A DNA stretch of 64,000 bases from Microvirga aerophila (GTDB lineage Bacteria; Pseudomonadota; Alphaproteobacteria; Rhizobiales; Beijerinckiaceae), in NCBI RefSeq assembly GCF_003332305.1, contig NZ_QOIO01000015.1, positions 1 to 64,000 on the forward strand, written 5' to 3'. The notes beneath the pieces were generated by a model that saw only the letters and a program-made list of their open reading frames with translations, searched no databases and was not told the origin of the DNA. A program made the translations under genes and the position numbers. Each line of letters starts with the position of its first letter. Position 1 is the first letter of the stretch. Shown one piece after another: positions 17,007-25,463 of this stretch.

Positions 17007-17990
17007 TTACATGCCGGCCTTCTTATAGGCATCGATCACCGCCTGACCGTCGGGGCCGGCTTTCTTGAGCCAATCCTGCGTGAGCTGCTCGCCGACCTTC
17101 TGGAAGCCCGCCTTCAGTTCCGGGCCCGGCGGCAGAACCTTCATGCCCTTCTGGGCCATCTGCTCCATGTACCACTTGGTCTTGTCCTGGGCCATCTGCC
17201 AGCCGCGCTCCTCGGCCTTCTTGGCTGAGCTCAGCACCGCGTCCTGGGTCGGCTTGTCGAGGGCGTCGAAGGCCGCCTTGTTGACGAACACCATGTTCTT
17301 CGGAAGCCAGGCCTGCGTGTCGTAGAAGTGGGTGAGCGACTCCCACACCTTGGTGTCGTAGCCGGTGGCGCTCGACGACATGAAGGAGTTGACCGCGCCG
17401 GTGGCGAGCGCTTGCGCGAGCTCCGCCGCCTGGATGGTCACCGGCTGCGCGCCCACGAGTTCCGCGATGCGCGCCGTGCCCACGTTATAGGCGCGCCATT
17501 TAAGGCCCTTCATGTCCTCGACGGTGTTGATGTCCTTCTTGGCGAAGAGTCCCTGCGGCGGCCACGGGATCGCGTAGAGCAGCATCAGGCCCTGGCTCGC
17601 GAGCTTCTTCTCAATGGCGGGCTTCTGGGCCGCCCAGAGCTTCTTGGCCTGGTCGAAGGATGTGGCCACGAAGGGCACCACGTCGAGGCCGTAGATCGGG
17701 TCCTCGTTCTCGTGGAGCGAGATGATCACCTCGCCGACCTGCGCCTGTCCCGTCTGCACCGCGCGCTTGATCTCCGGAGCCTTGAACAGGGACGCATTCC
17801 CGTGAACGGTGATCTGCAGCTTTCCGCCGGCGGCTTCGCCCACATCCTTGGCGAAGAGGTTCAGGTTCTCGGTGTGAAAGTTGTCGTTCGGATAGGCGGC
17901 CGGCAGGTTCCATTTGGTCTGCGCGAAAGCCGGCGCGCTCAGGAGAAGCGCTCCGGCAAGGCCGAGGGAAAGCTTGGTCCAGTGTCTCAC
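17007..17990 (-). CDS. dctP: TRAP transporter substrate-binding protein, DctP family
   Basis: A 327-residue periplasmic protein with a signal peptide (LAGALLLSAPAFAQ). It shows the DctP pattern: KWNLPAAYPNDNFHTENLNLFAKDV, then HGNASLFKAPEIKRAVQTGQAQVGE, then the ligand-binding stretch GLKWRAYNVGTARIAELVGAQPV with the conserved Arg. TRAP binding proteins usually capture carboxylates such as C4-dicarboxylates, sialate or lactate. The ligand here is not determined. It is the third gene of the dctQ-dctM-dctP unit read on the minus strand. Confidence 0.92.
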   Translation of the reverse strand: MRHWTKLSLGLAGALLLSAPAFAQTKWNLPAAYPNDNFHTENLNLFAKDVGEAAGGKLQITVHGNASLFKAPEIKRAVQTGQAQVGEVIISLHENEDPIYGLDVVPFVATSFDQAKKLWAAQKPAIEKKLASQGLMLLYAIPWPPQGLFAKKDINTVEDMKGLKWRAYNVGTARIAELVGAQPVTIQAAELAQALATGAVNSFMSSSATGYDTKVWESLTHFYDTQAWLPKNMVFVNKAAFDALDKPTQDAVLSSAKKAEERGWQMAQDKTKWYMEQMAQKGMKVLPPGPELKAGFQKVGEQLTQDWLKKAGPDGQAVIDAYKKAGM

Positions 17991-18022
17991 GAAAAGTCTC
18001 CTCTGCTTGTTATGAGTTCAAT

Positions 18023-19330
18023 TTAGTCCGGAAAGGCGAGCTTCGGCAGATAGAGCGCGATGTCCGGAAAAACCGTGATGATGGCGGTGGCGAGCACGAG
18101 CAGGAAGAAGAACGGCAGGGCGGCCAGCGCCACCGTGTTCGAATCCTTGCCCGACATGATCTGAAGCACGAAGAGGTTGAAGCCCACCGGCGGCGAGACC
18201 TCGGCCATCTCCACCACGAGCACCAGGAAGATGCCGAACCACACCAGATCGAAACCCGCGGTCTTGACCATCGGGATCACGATGGCGGTGGTGAGCACGA
18301 TCATCGAGATGCCGTCGAGGGCCGTGCCCAAGAGGATGTACATGATGGTCAGCGCGGCGATGAGCGCGTAGGGCGAGAGCTGCATGGCGTCCACCCAGGC
18401 GGCGAGCGCCTGGGGAATGCCCGTATAGGCCATGGAGGTGGACATGAAGGAGGCCCCCGCCAGGATCAGCATGATCATGCAGGTGGTGCGCGTGGTGCCC
18501 ATGACGCTGGCCCAGAACGACTCCCACGACAGGGAGCCGGACCACCACGCGATGGCGAGCGAGCCGAGCACGCCCCAGGCGGCGCATTCCGTGGCGGTGG
18601 CCCAGCCCAGGAGGAGCGTGAGAAACACCAGCACGATCAGGAGCGCCACGGGAACGAGGTTGGTGGATTCCTTCAGCTTCTCGCGCAGGCTCATGACCGG
18701 CTCGGCCGGCGGGGTCTTGTCTGGATTGAGCAGTGACCATACGGCGATGTAGCCGGAGTAAAGCGCCATCACGAGAAGCCCCGGCAGGAAGCCCGCCAGG
18801 AACACCTGAATGATCGATACGTTGGCGGCCACCGCATAGACCACCATGGTGATCGACGGCGGGATGAGGATGCCGAGGGTGCCCGCGCCCGCGAGACTCC
18901 CAAGGCTGACCGTTTCGTCGTAGCCGCGCTTCTTCAGCTCCGGCAGGGCGATCTTGGCCACCGTTGCGCAGGTGGCGGCGGACGAGCCGGAGACGGACCC
19001 GAAGAGCCCGCAGGCCAGCACGTTCACATGCATGAGCCTGCCGGGGAGCCAGTTGAGCCAGGGCGCGAGACCGCGGAACATCTCCTCCGACAGGCGGGTG
19101 CGGAACAGGATCTCGCCCATCCAGATGAAGAGCGGCAGGGCGGCAAGCGTCCAGGAGGCGGAATTGCCCCAGATGGTGGTGGCGAGCACCGAGCCCGCCG
19201 GGATGCCCCCGCCCACGAATTGCATGCCTACCCAGCCGCAGGCCAAGAGCGCGATGGCGATCCACACGCCCCCTGCAAGCAGCAGGGCCAGGAACAGGAG
19301 AAGCAGGCCGGAAATTTCAACGAGCGCCAT
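18023..19330 (-). CDS. dctM: TRAP transporter large permease, DctM family
   Basis: A 435-residue membrane protein with about 12 helices, normal length for DctM. Typical segments are LACGLFGSVSGSSAATCATVAKIALPELKKRGYDE, which carries the family's SGSSAA turn, and TLGILIPPSITMVVYA. The C-terminal half repeats this with AEVSPPVGFNLFVLQ. It carries the sodium-coupled transport channel. I start it at the ATG at 19330, one base past the dctQ stop, instead of at an in-frame codon inside dctQ. Confidence 0.92.
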   Translation of the reverse strand: MALVEISGLLLLFLALLLAGGVWIAIALLACGWVGMQFVGGGIPAGSVLATTIWGNSASWTLAALPLFIWMGEILFRTRLSEEMFRGLAPWLNWLPGRLMHVNVLACGLFGSVSGSSAATCATVAKIALPELKKRGYDETVSLGSLAGAGTLGILIPPSITMVVYAVAANVSIIQVFLAGFLPGLLVMALYSGYIAVWSLLNPDKTPPAEPVMSLREKLKESTNLVPVALLIVLVFLTLLLGWATATECAAWGVLGSLAIAWWSGSLSWESFWASVMGTTRTTCMIMLILAGASFMSTSMAYTGIPQALAAWVDAMQLSPYALIAALTIMYILLGTALDGISMIVLTTAIVIPMVKTAGFDLVWFGIFLVLVVEMAEVSPPVGFNLFVLQIMSGKDSNTVALAALPFFFLLVLATAIITVFPDIALYLPKLAFPD

Positions 19331-19331
19331 G

Positions 19332-19877
19332 CTACACCCCACTCTGGATGGCGCGCTCCACCACCTCTTCGGCGCTTGTGGCGGGCGGCTTCTCGTAGCG
19401 GGGATCGCCCCCGCTGATCACGTGGACGAACTCGTCCACGAAGGCGATGAACAGGATGACGAGGCCGCTCGCGTAGCCGAGCTGAGGGATCCACAGGGGC
19501 ACGGCCAGTACCCCCTGGGCCATGTCGTTGAACCGGTAGCTGTCGTAGGTCAGCTGCACCGCATGCCAGGCGAAGAACCCGACGAAGCCCAAGCCCACCA
19601 GGAGGGAGAAGATCTCGAAGGGCCTGCGGGCACGGCCCCGGATGCGGTCGATGAGGAGCCCGACCCGGATCATTTCGCCGGACCGGAACGTATGGGCCAG
19701 GCCCAGGAACGCCATGGCGGCCATGCACCACGAGGCCAGATCGTCCCCTGCCGGAATGTTGATGTTGACCTGCCGGCCGATCGAGAGCCCCATCATGAGC
19801 AGAAAGATCAGGATAAGGAACACGCCTGCGAGATAGCCCGCAAGGCGATAGAGTCCATCGAGAAAAGATCGGAGCAT
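19332..19877 (-). CDS. dctQ: TRAP transporter small permease, DctQ family
   Basis: A 181-residue protein with four membrane helices. It has the DctQ-type stretch INIPAGDDLASWCMAAMAFLGLAHTFRSGEMIRVGLL, in which the GE-x-IRV motif is characteristic. I start it at the ATG at 19877, which gives the normal family length; the longer in-frame ORF to 20072 adds an unlikely leader. It is the first gene of the TRAP operon, so the promoter should lie upstream of 19877. No regulator gene is adjacent. Confidence 0.88.
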   Translation of the reverse strand: MLRSFLDGLYRLAGYLAGVFLILIFLLMMGLSIGRQVNINIPAGDDLASWCMAAMAFLGLAHTFRSGEMIRVGLLIDRIRGRARRPFEIFSLLVGLGFVGFFAWHAVQLTYDSYRFNDMAQGVLAVPLWIPQLGYASGLVILFIAFVDEFVHVISGGDPRYEKPPATSAEEVVERAIQSGV

Positions 19878-20143
19878 TCGGGTCCGCGAAGGTTTGGTTG
19901 CGTCGAAGGGGCCCGGCGGGAGCCGGACCGGGAGCTTAGCCCGCCCGAACTGCAGCGCAATCGGACTTTGCACCAAGATCCGTCGGCGGATGCAAAAAGA
20001 AGCGCCAGCCCAGCTCAACCGCCCGGCCCCAGGAACATCATCACGAGACATTGTGTTTTGCGGGAGAACCAACCCGTCAGCGTCGCCGTTGAATGGTCAA
20101 GCGCGCGCATGTTGCGCGTCGCAATCAACCTATGGAGGAAGAG

Positions 20144-20803
20144 ATGCTCGCGAAACATCTGGCGTTGGCCCTGGTCGGAACGGCTCTGGCGTCCGCTCCG
20201 GCCCTGGCTCAAACCCAGGCTCCTGGCTCCACCACGGGCGGGTCGGCCACCACGGCCCAGCCTTCGACCGCGCCCGCGTCGGGCATGGCGAGCGGCAACT
20301 TCATGACCCAGATGCAGCCCAACCACTGGCAGGCCTCCAACCTGGAAGGACTGAACGTCTATAACAACAACAACGAGAATATCGGCGACATCAGCGAACT
20401 CATCGTGGATGAAAGCGGCAAGATCCAAGCCGTGGTCATCGGCGTCGGCGGGTTCCTGGGCCTCGGCGAACGCAGCGTCGCCGTGCCGTTCGACCAGGTC
20501 AAGTTCGTGAACGAGCCGCGGGCGAATGCAACCGCCGCGAACGCTCCCGCAACCGGGGCCGGCACCACCACGGCCGGTGGCACCGGCGCAACTACCGGCA
20601 CGACCACCGCCGGCGGAACCACAACGGGCAACTCCCCAGCCGCGACGGGCTCGACCGGCACGATGGGCACGGCCGGCACGACGGCGCCGAGCGCCGCCGC
20701 GGGCGGCGCCAACACGACGGCCCGGTCCAGGCCCGACCATGCCATGCTGAACATGACCAAGGATCAGCTTCGGGCCGCGCCTGAGTTCAGGAGCGACCGT
20801 TAA
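20144..20803 (+). CDS. Secreted PRC-barrel domain protein with low-complexity Thr/Gly tail
   Basis: A 219-residue protein. The ATG at 20144 follows a GGAGGA site closely. Residues 1-23 are a signal peptide ending PALAQ. A PRC-barrel core follows (WQASNLEGLNVYNNNNENIGDISELIVDESGKIQAVVIGVGGFLG and RSVAVPFDQVKFV). The region after it is almost only Thr, Gly, Ala and Ser repeats. A short conserved end then reads ARPDHAMLNMTKDQLRAAPEF-like (ARSRPDHAMLN, TKDQLRAAPEF). Such secreted PRC proteins are common in Methylobacteriaceae and may act in stress or envelope interactions; function is not established. Confidence 0.85.
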   Translation: MLAKHLALALVGTALASAPALAQTQAPGSTTGGSATTAQPSTAPASGMASGNFMTQMQPNHWQASNLEGLNVYNNNNENIGDISELIVDESGKIQAVVIGVGGFLGLGERSVAVPFDQVKFVNEPRANATAANAPATGAGTTTAGGTGATTGTTTAGGTTTGNSPAATGSTGTMGTAGTTAPSAAAGGANTTARSRPDHAMLNMTKDQLRAAPEFRSDR

Positions 20804-20826
20804 GCCTCCTGCCAAAGCGTGCTTGA

Positions 20827-20850
20827 GAAAGGGGCCTCATGGCCCCTTTC
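20827..20850 (+). terminator. Strong hairpin between PRC-barrel and HhH genes
   Basis: A 10-base perfect stem (GAAAGGGGCC at 20827-20836, GGCCCCTTTC at 20841-20850) with a TCAT loop, followed by TTATG. It lies 24 bases after the PRC-barrel stop and 13 bases before the end of the minus-strand HhH gene. It may therefore serve both convergent genes. The T-tract is short, which lowers confidence a little. Confidence 0.75.
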
Positions 20851-20862
20851 TTATGCAATCGC

Positions 20863-21189
20863 CTATGACTTGTGGTGCGCGATGATCCGGTCCTTGATGG
20901 CCTCATAGGCGTTCTGGGGAATGATCTTCTTGTCCACCAGTTCGTTCTTGCCCCTGTAGGGACGCCCCTTGATGATCGCATCGGCCCGGGCCGAGCCAAT
21001 CTGCGGAAGAGCATCGAGCTGCTCCTTGGGAGCCGTGTTGATGTCGATCAGAGCCCCTTGCGGGGTTGCCGCCGGAGCGGCTCTCGCGGCCGGCGCAGCC
21101 TGCGGATTCGCCGTCGACGTTTGGGCCAGCGCCGGGGCGGCCACAAGAAGAGCAAGGGCCGCAGCGGCCCCGATGTGTGTCAGACGCAT
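20863..21189 (-). CDS. Secreted ComEA-like helix-hairpin-helix protein
   Basis: A 108-residue protein. Residues 1-22 are a signal peptide ending PALAQT. An Ala/Pro-rich linker follows, then a single helix-hairpin-helix domain (IDINTAPKEQLDALPQIGSARADAIIKGRPY), the classic ComEA DNA-binding motif. The tail, KNELVDKKIIPQNAYEAIKDRI, is typical of short HhH family members in Rhizobiales. ComEA binds incoming DNA in the periplasm during natural transformation. Here there is no competence gene nearby, so the function remains open. Confidence 0.82.
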   Translation of the reverse strand: MRLTHIGAAAALALLVAAPALAQTSTANPQAAPAARAAPAATPQGALIDINTAPKEQLDALPQIGSARADAIIKGRPYRGKNELVDKKIIPQNAYEAIKDRIIAHHKS

Positions 21190-21396
21190 TCAAATCCTCC
21201 TTCGATCAAGGGCGGGAGCCCAGGGGTTAAGCGTCACAGTAACGCCGGGCCGCGCCGGAATGATCCGTCGGGCGGCCTCGAGTGCGCCGCCGCGGCGCGA
21301 CTGCGGGCGGAATGCGACCTCGCGCCCCGTTCCACAGGCTCGCGTCGACCCCACATATCTGCTAGAACAAAACACGAACAATTCTGTTGAGGCTGC

Positions 21397-22611
21397 ATGG
21401 ACGAGAAGCTGGCCAAGAAGCTGCGTATCCTGGCCGACGCGGCGAAATACGATGCGTCCTGCGCGTCATCGGGCGCACCCAAACGCAAGGCGGACGTGGA
21501 TGGCCTGGGCTCGACCACGGGCGCAGGCATCTGCCACGCCTACACGCCCGACGGGCGCTGCGTGTCGCTGCTCAAGATTTTGCTGACGAATTACTGCCTG
21601 TTCGACTGCGCCTATTGCGTGAACCGCCGCTCCTCGAACGTGAAGCGCGCCCGGTTCTCCGTCGACGAGGTGGTGACGCTCACGGTCGAGTTCTACAAGC
21701 GCAACTACATCGAGGGCCTGTTTCTCTCGTCTGGCATCATTCGCTCGCCCGACTACACCATGGAGCAGATGCTGCTGGTGGCCAAGAAGCTGCGTCGTGA
21801 CCACGGCTTTCGCGGCTACATCCACCTGAAGACGATCCCCGAGGCGAGCCCCTGGCTCATCGAGGAGGCGGGCCTGTGGGCCGACCGCCTGTCGATCAAC
21901 CTCGAACTGCCGACGGAAAAGAGCCTGGAGCAGCTTGCGCCCGAAAAGGACGGAGCCTCCATCGAGGGCGCCATGGCGCAGATGTCGGAGCGCATCGAGG
22001 AGGCGCGCGAGGAGCGCCGCCGCTTTTCGCCCGCCGGCCAGTCGACCCAGATGATCATCGGGGCGGACGACACCACCGATGCGGACGTGCTGCGCACGAG
22101 CGCGAAGCTCTACGGCCATTACGACCTGAAACGGGTCTATTACTCGGCCTTCAGCCCGATCCCGGATTCAAGCTCCGTCCTGCCGTTGAAGCCCCCGCCG
22201 CTCATGCGCGAGAACCGGCTCTACCAGGCCGATTGGCTGTTGCGGTATTACGGCTTCAACGTGGACGAAATCGCCAGCGGTGGCGAGAAGGGCATGCTCG
22301 ATCTAGAGGTCGATCCCAAGCTCGCCTGGGCGCTGAAGAACCGCCACCTCTTCCCCGTGGACGTGAACATCGCCGAGCGTGAAATGCTCCTGCGCGTGCC
22401 CGGCCTCGGCGCGCGCGCCGTGGACAAGATCGTGGTGGCGCGCAAGCACACCACCCTGCGCCTGGAAGATGTGGCGCGCCTCACCTCAGGCCTGAAGCGC
22501 GCACGCCCCTTCCTGATCACGGCTGACCACCATCCGAAAGGGAGGCTCGACCGGGCCGACCTGCGCGAGCGGCTGGTCGAGAAGCCCGAACAGTTGAGCT
22601 TGTTCGCATGA
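21397..22611 (+). CDS. Radical SAM protein, putative DNA modification/repair (SplB-related)
   Basis: A 404-residue radical SAM enzyme. The iron-sulfur cluster motif CxxxCxxC is at C67, C71 and C74 in NYCLFDCAYCVNR. The TIM-barrel region includes LFLSSGIIRSPDYTMEQML and HLKTIPEASPWLIEEAGLWADRLSINLELP. The C-terminus is a helix-hairpin-helix (LLRVPGLGARAVDKIVVARK), which suggests DNA contact. This is the family annotated as a putative DNA modification/repair radical SAM protein; its reaction is not known to me. It overlaps the next gene in ATGA, and the constant pairing with a UdgX-type protein suggests a joint repair role. Confidence 0.88.
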   Translation: MDEKLAKKLRILADAAKYDASCASSGAPKRKADVDGLGSTTGAGICHAYTPDGRCVSLLKILLTNYCLFDCAYCVNRRSSNVKRARFSVDEVVTLTVEFYKRNYIEGLFLSSGIIRSPDYTMEQMLLVAKKLRRDHGFRGYIHLKTIPEASPWLIEEAGLWADRLSINLELPTEKSLEQLAPEKDGASIEGAMAQMSERIEEAREERRRFSPAGQSTQMIIGADDTTDADVLRTSAKLYGHYDLKRVYYSAFSPIPDSSSVLPLKPPPLMRENRLYQADWLLRYYGFNVDEIASGGEKGMLDLEVDPKLAWALKNRHLFPVDVNIAEREMLLRVPGLGARAVDKIVVARKHTTLRLEDVARLTSGLKRARPFLITADHHPKGRLDRADLRERLVEKPEQLSLFA

Positions 22612-24050
22612 GCCTCCATAGCATCACGCTCCAAGACGGCGCGGATCTCGATGGTTTCCGCAGCGCGGTGCGCCGGCTAATTGGCGAGGAGCTGGCTCCC
22701 CAGCATGTGATCTGGACGATCTCGGACGCTCCCGACCTGTTCGGTGGCGAAGCGCAAGGGGACGCGCCTCCCGTTTCGCTGCCGAGGACCGTTGGCGAGC
22801 TGATCAGCCTCGTTGTCTGCCACCGCGATCCGGAACGCTACGCCCTGCTCTATCAGCTGGTCTGGCGCGTGCTGAACGGTGAGCGCGAGCTTCTCGATGT
22901 GGCCAGCGACCCGCTCGTGCACCGGCTCGACCTGATGGCGCGCGCGGTTCGGCGCGATCTGCACAAGATGCACGCCTTCCTGCGCTTCCGCCGGGTCGAA
23001 GGCTCCGAGCCGGAGCAGTTCGTGGCCTGGTTCGAGCCGGAGCATTTTATTCTGAAGGCAACGGCGCAGTTCTTCATCGACCGTTTCCGCTCCCTCCACT
23101 GGACCATCCTCACACCTATCGGCTCCCTGGACTGGAACCGGGAGACCCTGACATTCGGGCCGCCCGCCTGCCGCGAGGACGCGCCCTCCGAGGACAGCTT
23201 TGAGGAGGGCTGGCGCGGCTATTACGAGAGCGTGTTCAATCCGGCGCGGGTAAACCCTACCGCCATGCGGGCCGAGATGCCGAAGAAGTACTGGCGCAAC
23301 ATGCCCGAGGCCGCCTCCATTCCGGGGCTGATCCAAACCGCCTCCCAGCGCGTTGACCGGATGATCGAACAGGAGGCCACCATGCCGACGAAACGCACCC
23401 CCGAGCGCGCTCTTGAGGCCATGTGGAACCAGGAGCCCCAGACCCTGAAGGAGCTCAACGCCATCATCGCCAAAGCCGGGCCTCTCGTACCCGGGGCCAC
23501 GCAGGCGGTGTTCGGCGAGGGCCCGGATCATGCGGACGTCGTGTTCGTGGGCGAGCAGCCGGGTGATCAGGAGGACCTGCAGGGACGGCCTTTCGTGGGC
23601 CCGGCCGGCAAGCTTCTGACGAAGGCCATGGGCGAGGTCGGGATCGACCGTGGGCAAGCCTACCTGACGAATGCCGTCAAGCATTTCAAGTTCGAGCAGC
23701 GTGGCCATCGGCGCATCCATTCCAAGCCCACCGCCGGCGAGGTGAAGCACTACCGCCCCTGGCTGATGAAGGAGCTGGAGCTGGTGCGTCCCAAGCTCGT
23801 GGTGGCGCTAGGCGCAACCGCTCTTCTGGCGCTGACCGGCAAGCCCACGCCGATCACCCGATCCCGCGGCCGGGCCAAGTTCGGCGCGTACGAGGGATAC
23901 GTGACGGTGCACCCGTCCTATCTGCTTCGCCTGCCCGACGAGGAGACCAAACAGGCTGCCTATGAGGCCTTCCTGGCGGATCTCGCGCGCATCAAGGATC
24001 TTGCTCAGGCGGATTTGGAAACCGGCGAGCTTCCGTTGGCGGCCGAGTGA
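22608..24050 (+). CDS. udgX: DUF4130 - UdgX fusion: uracil-DNA-binding glycosylase-like protein
   Basis: A 480-residue two-domain protein. Residues about 5-255 are the DUF4130 region, with LLYQLVWRVLNGERELLDVASDP, RAVRRDLHKMHAFLRFR and SLHWTILTPIGSLDWN. Residues about 290-470 are a family-4-like uracil-DNA glycosylase of the UdgX type: motif GEQPGDQED at 315-323, GRPFVGPAGKLL, the UdgX-specific RRIH loop with H371, and the closing HPSYLLRLP with H435. In mycobacterial UdgX the loop His forms a covalent bond with uracil-containing DNA. All those residues are present here. The DUF4130 role is unknown. It is coupled to the radical SAM gene by an ATGA overlap. Confidence 0.9.
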   Translation: MSLHSITLQDGADLDGFRSAVRRLIGEELAPQHVIWTISDAPDLFGGEAQGDAPPVSLPRTVGELISLVVCHRDPERYALLYQLVWRVLNGERELLDVASDPLVHRLDLMARAVRRDLHKMHAFLRFRRVEGSEPEQFVAWFEPEHFILKATAQFFIDRFRSLHWTILTPIGSLDWNRETLTFGPPACREDAPSEDSFEEGWRGYYESVFNPARVNPTAMRAEMPKKYWRNMPEAASIPGLIQTASQRVDRMIEQEATMPTKRTPERALEAMWNQEPQTLKELNAIIAKAGPLVPGATQAVFGEGPDHADVVFVGEQPGDQEDLQGRPFVGPAGKLLTKAMGEVGIDRGQAYLTNAVKHFKFEQRGHRRIHSKPTAGEVKHYRPWLMKELELVRPKLVVALGATALLALTGKPTPITRSRGRAKFGAYEGYVTVHPSYLLRLPDEETKQAAYEAFLADLARIKDLAQADLETGELPLAAE

Positions 24051-25300
24051 GCGCGCTTCGCCCTTAGGTCTCGGTGCTTTCGGCGCCGGTCGAGACGTCG
24101 CATGACAGGCGTGACCGTGACGCCGTGCAGCACGATCGACACCAGGATGATGAAACCGGCCGTGCTCCAGAGAAGATCGGGATTGTCGAATTTGCCTTCC
24201 TGCAGCCCATAGGCGAGGTAATAAATCGACCCGATGCCGCGGATGCCGAAGAAGCTGATCGCCATTTTCTCGCCCGCGGGACGGCCCGTCCCCAAAAGCC
24301 CGATCCAACCGGCGAGGGGCCGAACCAGGAAGAGCGCAAGGCACCCATAGGCGACGGCCTCCCAGGTCAACGCTTGGAAGAGGCCTGCTCCGGTCATGGC
24401 CCCGCCCAGGAGGACGAGCAGCGCCATCATCAACAGACGCTCGAATTCCTCGGCGAAGTCGTGCAGCTTCTGATGATAATCGTGATCGCGCTCGGTCGCC
24501 CGCAAGGCCAGCGCCGCCACGAACACGGCCAGGAAGCCATATCCCTTCGCCATCTCGGCGACGCCGTAGGCCAGGCAGGTGATGCCGAGCGCCACGAAGC
24601 CCGCGCCGGTGCGGGACAGCTTGGCCCGGTTGGGCAGGTGGAAGGTCAGCCAGCCAAGGCTCCTGCCGATCAGATATCCAATGACCACGCCGGCCGCGAT
24701 CTTCCAAACGACCGCGTAGACGAACCATTCGGCGACGCTCGATGCGCTCGTTTCATGAGCTAGGGCGACGGCCAGAAGAATGAACGGAAAAGCGAGGCCG
24801 TCGTTGAGCCCCGCCTCCGACGTGAGGGTGAAGCGCACCTCGTCCTCCTCGCCGCCGCCAGGGGGACCCACCTGCACGTCGCTTGCGAGCACGGGATCGG
24901 TCGGCGCAAGGGATGCCGCGAGCAGCACGGCCGTGGCGAGGCCCAGCCCGAGCAGCGTCTGCCCGAGAAGGGTCAGGCCCAGGATCGTCAGGATCATCGA
25001 AACGCCGAGCAGGCGCCACGCCAGGCTCCAGGTGCGCCACGCGAAGGGTCGATCGATCTTTAGGCCTGCACCCATGAGCGAGATGATCACCACCAGTTCG
25101 CTCAGGTGTTCGACGATGGCGAGATGCTCCCGCGGATGGGGCATGACGCCGGGAAGGTCCGGGATCGCGAACACAAGGGCGCCCAGGCCGACGCAGAAGA
25201 TCGGCAGCGAGAGCGGCAGCTCCTTGAGGACCATGGGAAGCCAGGCGGTCAACAGCACCACCGCTCCGAAACTGGCCAGGATAACAATGTAAGGATCCAT
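24005..25300 (-). CDS. Cation:proton antiporter, CPA1 (NhaP-type) family
   Basis: A 431-residue membrane protein with about 12 helices. It has the CPA1 features: ASLAPTDPVLASDVQVGPP in helix 5 (Asp of the ion site), SEAGLNDGLAFPFILLAVAL in helix 6 (the ND motif), and ISFFGIRGIGSIYYLAYGL in the helix-11 region with the conserved Arg. It exchanges sodium or potassium for protons across the inner membrane. The last 46 bases overlap, on the opposite strand, the end of the UdgX gene. No regulatory RCK/TrkA domain is fused. Confidence 0.9.
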   Translation of the reverse strand: MDPYIVILASFGAVVLLTAWLPMVLKELPLSLPIFCVGLGALVFAIPDLPGVMPHPREHLAIVEHLSELVVIISLMGAGLKIDRPFAWRTWSLAWRLLGVSMILTILGLTLLGQTLLGLGLATAVLLAASLAPTDPVLASDVQVGPPGGGEEDEVRFTLTSEAGLNDGLAFPFILLAVALAHETSASSVAEWFVYAVVWKIAAGVVIGYLIGRSLGWLTFHLPNRAKLSRTGAGFVALGITCLAYGVAEMAKGYGFLAVFVAALALRATERDHDYHQKLHDFAEEFERLLMMALLVLLGGAMTGAGLFQALTWEAVAYGCLALFLVRPLAGWIGLLGTGRPAGEKMAISFFGIRGIGSIYYLAYGLQEGKFDNPDLLWSTAGFIILVSIVLHGVTVTPVMRRLDRRRKHRDLRAKRAHSAANGSSPVSKSA

Positions 25301-25463
25301 GGGGATGCCAACGCGGCGGAATCTCGGCAGTTCCGATGGGTCAAGGCCTTGGCAACCTTGGCAATTCCCGGGTACCCCTGCTTAACCGCCCCTTAAACCG
25401 CCACAATTAGAGTGCTCCAGAGCGTACGAAGGCCGGAAGATGCCGGCTGCATGAACGTGGGGT

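Noticed and set aside
20578-20700. Possible frameshift or non-coding repeat in the PRC-barrel gene
   Set aside because: The Thr/Gly/Ala run stays in frame, and a conserved-looking end (TKDQLRAAPEF) follows it.
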